Part shown: positions 56,340 through 64,000 of the stretch, piece by piece
How the letters are laid out: the number at the start of each line of letters is the position of its first letter
Numbering within the stretch: position 1 is the first letter of the stretch
Assembly (NCBI GenBank): GCA_020631735.1
Contig: CM036188.1
Span: 14,054,214 to 14,118,213, forward strand
Source of the DNA: Saccharum officinarum
Taxonomy: Eukaryota > Streptophyta > Magnoliopsida > Poales > Poaceae
Reading direction: 5' to 3'
DNA length: 64,000 nt
Notes under the pieces: model-generated
What the model saw: the letters and a program-made list of their open reading frames with translations, nothing else
Database searches by the model: none
Told to the model about the DNA's origin: nothing
Position numbers and translations under genes: made by a program

Positions 56340-58565
56340 CCTTATCTGAAGGCCTTAAAACTTCTCCCTGGCCAACAACTTATAAACCCATAACTTAACC
56401 CATGTAAAATGGCCAAACCCACCCACGTCAGTTTGTGATAAGCTTCTTTGGTAGCAATAGCATCAACAGGAGGAAACGACACGTTCCTAGCCAAATCCTT
56501 CGTCATAGCAGCCGAGGGTGACACATTGGCATGGTACTCCATGCTCAAGCCAAAATCTATATACTCTTGGGAAAACTTCGATGAGAGAGAAGCTGGTGTA
56601 TGAAGCACCAGCTGGTAATAGAAGTGAGGGACACAACCCCGTAGCTGACGCGTAGCTGGTCCATGCCACTAGCGCGGTTGTTAGAACAGTCGACATGCAC
56701 AACATGCACCAACAACCAGAGGATGCTGATACGAGGATCAGCCATGAGCGGCATTGGCCCGGTCACGCTATTCGACTTCGTATAGTTAGCTTCCCTCTAC
56801 CTCCCATGCCTATCATGCTAAGTTGATGTACCTTAGCTCCCCTCTACCTCCCATGCCTATCTAAGTTGATGTACCTGACGGGTGTCATGTCTACGCATTG
56901 CACATCGAAATCGATGTGCGTCAGGATCCTATATATATATATCACCGTCTTAGGACAAAATATAAAATACTATGATGGAATGGAAAGTACATAAAGGTTA
57001 ATATATCATACAAAAACTTCGTGTGTGACTATAAATCAGCAGATATGAAGAAGAAAATAGAAAAAATGGATTATATTCTCTCAAGGCAAACTGATCAGTT
57101 GTTCCAACCTTTGATGAAATTTGGCGCACCATCACGCTATTCGACTCTGTCTAGTTAGCTTCCATCTAAGTGCTCCTTTGCTACTACTAGGTGCGCCACG
57201 GTTAAGAGGAAGCACTATATAGAGCACATGCCAATAATGATGAAATACTTAGTAGGTGTATATATTGAAAATATGCATTACTCTATGGATTACATACCCT
57301 ATATCTTTGTTGCTTACTATGTCATTGATATATGTGGCATGGCAATGGAACCTCAATGCAAGAAATAAAAGCAACATGTTTCACTGGAAAAAAATTCTGT
57401 CAAGGAATTGTAGGCATGATAAAATCATAAATGATGTAAAGCAACTATGGATATTACACTAACTGACATTGATTCACATATTAAGTGTTGATCCCTGATA
57501 AAATATCCAACAGGCATCATGTTCCACATTGTGCATTAAGCAACAAATCAGGACAAGGATGTTAGACATTCCACTAACCAGACAGGCTCATTGAACTGAA
57601 CCTATAGATGGAAGGAAATCAAAGCCACCAGTGAAGAGGGAGGGGGTGAATGTCTCTTGGCAGTCATCAAAGCAGTGCAGCGAAGAAATCTAACTGACCG
57701 GTCTCAATGGCTTTGTGACCCACTGTAGGGAGAAGCAGACACTATTGTAGTACACCCTGATGGTAGTCTTTGTATCTGCTTGCCGCAGACCAATGTGAAT
57801 GACCAATAGAAGAAATAAAAAGGTGCCATACTTAATGGTGAAAGAGACTATGATAAAACACTTTCATAGTGGCATCCTTGGTTACAGTAAAGTTGCAGAG
57901 GTGCATCAATTTCTTTGAATGGTATGGTACTTAAAATGATGTTTCTAAAAGTGAACGACACAGAAAGATTGATGAAGGCATGATAAGTTTATCTTGCAAA
58001 GCTATTAACCAAATGTGATGCAGCTAATTTGTGAAGCAAGGTAAACTACATTGGCATAACAGGGCATGAGGTTCCTATAGACAAAGTCAAAAAAACACAA
58101 CTACATAAGTGTTCCAATGTTCCATTTACCTTTAATAATCTACTAGGGTCATCAACAGCCTGGTACTTCTCACTTCTACATGGAGTTGATATTAGTACAA
58201 ATAAAATCATAACCTGTAAGAGATAAAGGAACAGAAAAGAACAATTAACCTGGAGAGAAAATTTTGTACTAATTAATTAATAAGATTTCGACATGGGAAG
58301 CATTTTCATAAATACAGAAAGTTGCTTCCAATAATAAGAGCCAAACTTGGACCTGCATGTTCGAAGATCAGAAAACTAGATGATGTTGAGATGGTTTTGT
58401 TGTGGTTTTTTATATGTCCAGTTCCTAAGGAAGTGCATATGTGCACAAATATAATGAACTGGCACACAAAGGATGTATTGTAAGTACAATGGCAAGACAA
58501 ATCAGGAGAAGCATATCTTCAATATAGAACCAGAGTTTGGCATGTTTATTGTATAAGCAGGATCT
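56340..58565. other. Unassigned AT-rich sequence
   Basis: Short minus-strand frames at 56342-56766 have no recognised domain. A (ta)n run lies near 56928-56941. The tract 57000-58560 contains no supported exon, RNA gene or transposon terminus. A phrase near 56764-56792 (cacgctattcgact, tagttagcttcc) recurs near 57131-57162. Confidence 0.4.
56788..56876 (+). repeat. Tandem duplication, about 46-bp period
   Basis: Two adjacent copies of a segment starting agct, then ccctctacctcccatgccta and ending aagttgatgtacct. The first copy has four extra bases (catg). Confidence 0.85.
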
Positions 58566-58745
58566 GATGGCAGCAAATTCAATCAAAATGGACTGTACTG
58601 AGGCAGAAGAGCATTCACAACACTTCCAGATGATAGTGCTAGTCTAACAATGAATTCTGATGGCAGCAAATTCAACCAAAATGGACTGAATAGAGGCAGA
58701 AGAGCATTCACAACAGTTCCAGTTGATACTGCTAGTCTAACAACG
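58566..58745 (+). repeat. Tandem duplication, 93-bp period
   Basis: Two adjacent units starting gatggcagcaaattcaa at 58566 and 58659. Both contain gcagaagagcattcacaac and end with gctagtctaacaa. A handful of substitutions separate them. Confidence 0.9.
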
Positions 58746-58909
58746 AACACAAATTGTAAATCTCAACTATACAGCAAAATGCGATAACATAAATTGTGAT
58801 AAATCAGAACAGACATAGTTTGATTGCTGATGACACTTGGTTTTGTAACACGTATGGACAACTACACAAAAGAATCATGACAGAACATAGATAACTTACA
58901 ACCTGAACA

Positions 58910-59085
58910 CTGAATTCTGATTTTCCCCAGTGGTATGCCATTAGCATTCAAGACCTTCAAAACTTTGAGTACTATCCTATCAACATCTTTGGATATGATT
59001 TCAACATTCTGAAGATGGCTAGGTGCAATTGATTTTTCCAATGGATTGTAACTTCCCTCTGTTTTCATTAAAGTCTTGGGTGGCT
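58910..59085 (-). pseudogene. Possible orphan exon, unknown protein
   Basis: On the minus strand a frame reads PPKTLMKTEGSYNPLEKS to VLNANGIPLGKIRIQCS, preceded by an AG (ttgcttcag) and followed by a donor-like gttgtaagt. The sequence looks protein-like and bounded by splice sites, but no partner exon was found. It could be an exon of a gene extending beyond what I can resolve, or a captured fragment. I do not recognise the family. Confidence 0.3.
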
Positions 59086-59100
59086 GAAGCAAATGAATAA

Positions 59101-59168
59101 TTTAATCAGTTAATAAGCAAAAGCAAAATAAAGACTTAATCAGTTAATAAGCAAAAGCAAAATAAAGA
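59101..59168 (+). repeat. Tandem duplication, 34-bp unit
   Basis: The unit ttaatcagttaataagcaaa followed by agcaaaataaagac occurs twice in direct succession, identically. Confidence 0.9.
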
Positions 59169-59183
59169 CTAGATATGTGGTAC

Positions 59184-59579
59184 TGTTATGACCGGGCTTC
59201 ACTATGAACGCCGAAGGACCACCAGTGGCTAGGCGCATGATGCTGCATGGAGGGACTGGAAGTCCGGATCACCTTAGCTCGGCGTATGCTGCTGCATGAA
59301 AGGGGCTTGAAGCCCGGATCACCTTAGATATATATAGAAAATATCTTTTATTATTTTGCATAAATAGTTGTAAGACACTTCAGATTGGGATTAAGCAGAA
59401 ACAACGAGATTGTTTCCGGCTTCCTTTAGGGAGCTAGGATTTGCCCAGCCGCCTGTCTCTCTCTCTGCACGAGCTCGACCACGGCGCCTCAGCGCCGCCC
59501 TTCGCGATTCAAGCCCCGTCCAACCTCCACCACACCTATTACCTCCGATCACGATCCAGCAGAGAGCCGCTGCCTATCA
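59184..59579 (+). repeat. Probable 5' LTR of the gypsy element
   Basis: About 396 bp, starting TGTTATGACC and ending CCTATCA right before the primer-binding site. The other LTR is outside the window, so ends rest on TG..CA and the primer site. Confidence 0.55.
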
Positions 59580-59582
59580 ACC

Positions 59583-59592
59583 TGGCATCAGA
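59583..59592 (+). promoter_or_regulatory. Primer-binding site of the gypsy element
   Basis: The sequence tggcatcaga differs from the initiator-Met site tggtatcaga by one transition and lies three bases after the LTR end. Confidence 0.6.
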
Positions 59593-59605
59593 TATCCCCG
59601 GTTCG

Positions 59606-62600
59606 ATGGCCACTTCTTCGCCCGACGCCACCGCGCTGCCAGGGGCACCACCGTCCACCACCGCGCCGCTGCCCTCCTCCACCACCGCGATGCTGCCGAC
59701 GCCGTCGGTCGCGCTGACCGCGGCAGGGGCCGCGACAGGAGCGCTCGCCCCGTCCGCCTCGTCCTCACTCGCTGATTCCGTCGTCATGACACCGCAACAA
59801 ATGACGGCGGCGATCCTAGACTTGGGGCGGGCCGTGGCTGACATCCGCGCGTTCCTAGTCGGTGCTCCGCCGCCGCCCCCACAACAGTTTCCCCAGCACC
59901 AGCTGTCGCCACCGCCTCCCCAGCAGCAACTGCCGCCGCCGTCCGCTACGCCCTAGGCAACCATCTCCTACCCCTATGGCATGCCCTACGACGGGTCCGA
60001 CGCCGCCGCATCTCACGCTGCGCCGCCACAGCCTCCGTCCCAGGGGGTACCAATCCAACAGATCAAGTTCCCACCCTCTCCGTCTCCGCTTCCGCATTGG
60101 TTGGACACCTCGTCGGGCCCGGTCTACACGACGACGAGTCCTCAGCCGCACGTGCCGCGACTGCCGACTACCAGGGCCGTCGCGAACCATGGCGGGGTTC
60201 CGGCCTCGAGCGTCTTCTACAAGAGCGTCGACGGGCCCTTGTTCCACGGCGGCAGCCTGCTGCCGTCGTCTTCCTCCGCGTCGCCCGCGATGGACAGCAC
60301 AGGCACCGCGTCTGTGGCTGCTGGGCACGAGCCGCCGCCGCCCAAGTTCTACAAACTCGAGTTCACCACCTACGACGGCTCCGTCGACCCCCTGAACTGG
60401 CTCAATCAATGTGACCAGTTCTTCCGGGGTCAACGCACGCTCGCCTCGGATCGCACTTGGCTCGCCTCCTACCATCTACGGGGAGCGGCCCAGACGTGGT
60501 ACTAGGCCCTCGAACAGGACGAGGGGATGCCACCGTGGGACCGTTTCAAGGAGCTCTGTCGACTCCATTTCAGCCCTCTGATCCGGGGGAGCCGCCTCGC
60601 GGAGCTGGTGTAAGGTCCAAATAGGCTAGAGGGGGGGTGAATAGCCTAATTAAAACTTCTACAAGAATTACTTAACCACGAGTTAGTACGAAAGGTGGCG
60701 AGGCAAAAGCACTAGCTCTAACTAATTAAGCAAGCCACCTACACAAGTCTAGTACAAGGCTATTCACTAAACACAACAACAACTATAAGCTAGAAACGAG
60801 AAGTAATACGAGAGAAGAGCTTCGAGAGATTATACCGCCGTGAAGAGAAGAGAAATACCAATCAATCAATCATACAAGAGAAATCCTCGGGAAGAGAATG
60901 ACACAAGAATTTATCCCGAGGTTCACTTGCTTCCTGGCAAGCTACTCCCCGTTGTGGCGATACACCCACTTGTCGGTTCGCGAGCTAATCGACTATCAAG
61001 AGTCGAGCCCTCGGCGGGCGCCGCACAACCGCACACAAGATGGGGATCCTCCAAGCCACGAGCTCCACTAGAGTATCCAATTTGCGAACTCCCGCGGGGA
61101 AGGATCAAGAACCCCTTACAACACTTGGTGAAGGCTCCAACAATCTCCAATTGCGAGCTCAATCACCTCCGCTGCTTCAAGCCGTCTACCGTGTCGGGAA
61201 ACACGGAAGAGTAACAAGAAATCCGTAGCAACTCAAAGATCAAGTGCCTCTAGAATGCAACTCTCAAGCAATGCACTTGAATCTCACTCAAGATGTGCAA
61301 CTATGCAAAGAGATGAGTGGAGGGGTTGTTCTCTAGCTCAAAGTATGTCTCTAGTTCTTAAAATGTGCAAGAGTTGCCCTCAAACCCCGGCCAACCTCTA
61401 TTTATAGCGAAGGGGTACGCAGCTAGCCGTTACAGACGACGCAGCGAAAAACGCACTGACCGGACGCTCCGGTCAGGGTGACCGGACGCGTCCGGTCACT
61501 ACACGACAGCAAGAAACAGTGCGTGTCAGAACTAGCCGTTGCCGTGACCGGACGCGCTGAACCGATTGACCGGACGCGACAGTGCCCGCGTCCGGTCGCA
61601 TTCCAGTATGCTCCCGTTGAGACCGGACGCGTCCGATCGCACGTGACCGGACGCGCCGCGCGTCCGATCGTTACTCCGCTTCGCTCTACCCTTCTGAACG
61701 CCTGACCGGACGCTCCGGTTACGTGAGGGACCGGACGCGCCGGTCGCGCGCTCTGATTCGCTCAGGAGAACTGACCGGACGCGCTGTTGAACTGACCGGA
61801 CGCCACAGTGCCAGCGTCCGATTAGAGTCCAGTAAGCTCCCTGGATGACCGGACGCGTCCGGTCATCAGTGACCGGACGCGCTGCGCGTCCGATCATCAA
61901 ACTGAAAACCGCACAGACGCTGAACACTGACCGGACGCGTCCGGTCATACAGAGACCGCGTCCGGTCCAGCGTCCGGTCATCTCTGTGACCTCCGTTCGC
62001 CTCCGTTTCTTTTCCGACTTCCGGCGCAATAGAAAATAGGCATTTCACTTCTCCAAAAAGCGCCGAATCCCGCCTCGCAAGCTCGGCGGGAGGGAGAGAG
62101 GAACCCAAACCCCTCTCTACCGCTTAAACTCCACCGCCTTCACAAAACTGTGCTAACACCACCAAGTGTACACCACCATGTTCATGTGTGTTAGCATTTC
62201 ATAAATCATTTCTCAAGGCGTTATGTTAGCTTTTTACTAGATCCTAATGCATATGCTCAAGACATTGATCTAGTGGCACTTGATTTCCGAGCTAACCGTG
62301 ATTGCCCCTCTTGATAGTCGGCTATGTATCCTAAACCCGGTCAATCACTTCTCTACTCATCTTAGACCGGCAAAAGAAAAACCCTATGATTATACCTTTG
62401 CCTTGCGCTCTTAGATCTTTCTCTTCCACTTGATCATCATGTCCTTCCTTTTATGTGCATCTCCACCATAAACATCATTTCATATTCATGCACTATCTCT
62501 TTGTGATCTTGTGGCCACCACTCCTTGCCACATACACCTTCATCACATGTGTTGCTTATGCCTAACTCAGAACACTTAACACGTGGCATTAGCAACTTGG

Positions 62601-63290
62601 TGTCATTAATTACCAAAACCAAACTTGGGCTTTCAGCTGGGCCGGCTGCCCTTCATCTCCACTGTGCAGGAGTTCGCTGACCGTTTCCAAGCGTTGGCAT
62701 GCCACGCCTGGGACGTCTCCACGCGCCAGCGGGCTGAGCTGTTCGTCGGTGGACTTCCAGAACACATCCGGGTGGACGTGGAGATGCGGGATCCCCCGGA
62801 CCTCCAGACGGCCATGTACTACGCTCGCGCCTTTGAGCGCCGCGCGGCTGCCATGCAGCCGGCTCCACCACCACGCGCCACGTGGCCTGCCCCGCGCCCG
62901 GGACAGCCTCCACCTGCTCGTGCACTCGGCGGGGTGCCAACAGGGCACTCACCAGCTGCGGCCAACGTGGCTCCTGTCGCACGACCGTTCCGCCGCCTCA
63001 CGCCAGCAGAACAACAGGAGCGTCGTCGACAGGGCCTCTGCTACAACTGCGACGAGGCCTACGTTCCTGGCCACGTGTGCCAACGCCTCTTCTACCTGGA
63101 AGCGGCGGACTACATCGGGGACGACGCCGTACCCGATGACGGCGAGGGCGCGGCCGCACCACAGGAGGAGTCGGCCGCACAGGAGCATGTAGCTGCTAAT
63201 GCTCTTGTCGTGTCCCTCCATGCACTTGCAGGTATCCGGACGGATAACATGATGCTGCTGCCGGTGACGGTTAAGGGGGAGGCCTCCTGG
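59606..63290 (+). pseudogene. Gypsy gag, interrupted and with stops
   Basis: The frame opens with MATSSPDATALPGAPPS and runs through Pro/Ala/Gln-rich sequence to the retrotrans-gag core (YDGSVDPLNWLNQCDQFF, LASYHLRGAAQTWY). TAG codons break it at 59954 and 60503. At 60608 it is cut by a solo LTR. After the insert (and one copy of GCTGG) the same frame continues with FADRFQALACHAWDVS and ELFVGGLPEHIRVDV to a CCHC-like knuckle, CYNCDEAYVPGHVC, near 63039-63080. A shift of frame follows near 63270-63300. Gag would form the particle and bind RNA; this copy cannot. Confidence 0.9.
60609..62635 (-). mobile_element. Sirevirus-type solo LTR inserted in the gypsy gag
   Basis: It is 2027 bp long, TGTAAGGTCC..GGGCTTTCA on the plus strand, flanked by GCTGG at 60604-60608 and 62636-62640. 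Sense is minus: the minus strand starts TGAAAGCCCAAGTTTGG, like the other Sirevirus LTRs. Palindromic motifs cover 61456-61980 and a TATA (ctataaatag) lies at 61407-61398. Its middle closely matches 40289-42261 in the opposite orientation, so both come from one family. Confidence 0.93.
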
Positions 63291-64000
63291 CACTGCTCGA
63301 TACCGGCTCCACACACAACTTCCTCCAGGGCGCCACCATGCATCGGTTGGGGCTGGCGCCCACCGAGGGGGAGCAGCTCCGTGTCACTGTCGCCAACGGC
63401 GACCACTTGCGCTGCGAGGGCATCGCTCACAACGTCCCCATCAGCATCGGGGGCGAGGCATTCTCCATCACCTGCGTCAGCCTCGACTTGGGCTGCTTCG
63501 ACTTCATCCTCGGCGTCGACTACCTCCGGACCTTGGGGCCCCTCCTTTGGGACTTCGAGGCCATGACCTTGGCCTTCTGGCACAAGGGTCACCGCGTCCT
63601 GTGGAAGGGCGTGAGCGGTTCTGCTTCGGTCGCGCCCCAGCAGCACGTGGCGGCCGTAACCGTTGACTCCCAACAGCCCTTGCTGGAACACCTCCTGCAG
63701 CAGCATGGCGCCACCTTCAAGGAGCCACGCGGCCTACCACTGGCCCGGCCGTACGACCACCGCATCCACCTTCTGCTGAACACAGCTCCCGTCGCGGTGC
63801 GCCCGTACCGCTACCCCTAGCTGCAGAAGGACGAGCTGGAACGGCAGTGCGAGGCCATGCTCACCTAGGGCATCATCTGGCCTAGCACTTCACCGTTCTC
63901 GGCGCCCGTGCTCCTCGTCCACAAAGCGGACAAGTCTTGGCGCTTCTGCATCGACTATCGCGCCCTCAACGCCAAGACGTCCAAGGACAAGTTCCCCATT
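63291..64000 (+). pseudogene. Gypsy protease and start of reverse transcriptase
   Basis: The aspartic protease motif LLDTGSTHNFL is at 63295-63327 and the downstream flap/core ILGVDYLRTLG near 63510-63540. The linker and start of reverse transcriptase follow (LARPYDHRIHLL, VAVRPYRYP), then TAG codons at 63818 and 63866, then [17 protein letters not shown] and [21 protein letters not shown] at the window end. Both TAG codons stand where related elements usually have Gln. The catalytic YxDD region is outside the window. Confidence 0.88.

Larger units (their letters stand above)
59184..64000 (+). mobile_element. Decayed Ty3/gypsy retrotransposon, cut by window end
   Basis: A probable 5' LTR (59184-59579) is followed by a Met-tRNA-like primer-binding site, gag, protease and the start of reverse transcriptase. 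A 2027-bp Sirevirus solo LTR splits gag. In-frame TAG codons occur at 59954, 60503, 63818 and 63866, and a frameshift lies near 63270-63300. The motif order (gag, protease, reverse transcriptase directly after) is gypsy. The clade cannot be settled without the integrase, which lies beyond the window. Confidence 0.9.

Noticed and set aside
56342..56766. Overlapping minus-strand open frames of 69-88 residues
   Set aside because: No domain, overlapping frames disagree, and the region is next to retroelement fragments.

Overview
The window is nuclear DNA of a grass. Intron-bearing plant genes (actin, a trihelix transcription factor, a Tubby-like F-box protein, an intronless ROH1-type gene) sit among deeply nested transposable elements. 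GC-rich first exons, Tourist and Stowaway MITEs, and Sirevirus LTRs packed with a CCGGACGCG palindrome all suggest a panicoid, probably Andropogoneae, genome (sorghum, sugarcane or Miscanthus type). The species cannot be fixed from the sequence alone.

Layout. 1-3300: a complete actin gene with the standard plant intron positions. 4400-8300: a trihelix gene whose proximal promoter is an inverted pair of Tourist MITEs and whose leader intron carries a hAT element with a Stowaway MITE inside it. 8300-16680: MITEs, a perfect 40-bp inverted repeat around a possible small gene, and a broken second copy of the 3' part of the trihelix gene, itself split by a retroposon and two MITEs. 16688-30174: a 13.5-kb Copia element of Sirevirus type on the minus strand, with nearly identical LTRs, 5-bp target duplications (GCTAG), primer-binding site, polypurine tract, gag, pol and a third, env-position ORF. 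30175-31100: Tourist and Helitron-like repeats. 31700-36100: the Tubby-like gene, with SINE, MITE and RTE-LINE debris in its introns. 37095-43092: a 6-kb TG..CA element with target duplication GCGTG, containing a Sirevirus solo LTR (duplication GTAGT). 43093-48300: repeats and gene-poor sequence. 48567-49835: the ROH1/BYPASS-like gene. 50365-51485: a diverged local duplication. 52983-56330: a minus-strand L1-type LINE next to a retrotransposon leader fragment. 56340-59180: mostly unassigned DNA with several small tandem duplications. 59184-64000: a decayed Ty3/gypsy element on the plus strand, its gag split by a second Sirevirus solo LTR (duplication GCTGG), running off the window end in reverse transcriptase.

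The host genes have unrelated roles (cytoskeleton, transcription, phosphoinositide/F-box signalling, exocyst-linked growth) and form no pathway. The most striking pattern is in the Sirevirus material. All three distinct LTR types carry a cluster of CCGGACGCG/CGCGTCCGG palindromes ending about 50 bp upstream of a TATA box. A fourth cluster lies inside the full element, between pol and the third ORF, just before a weak TATA-like site and a CT/GC-rich leader. This suggests an internal promoter module for the env-position gene. Three in-frame stops in that ORF are all TAG, consistent with CAG-to-TAG decay at CHG methylation sites.
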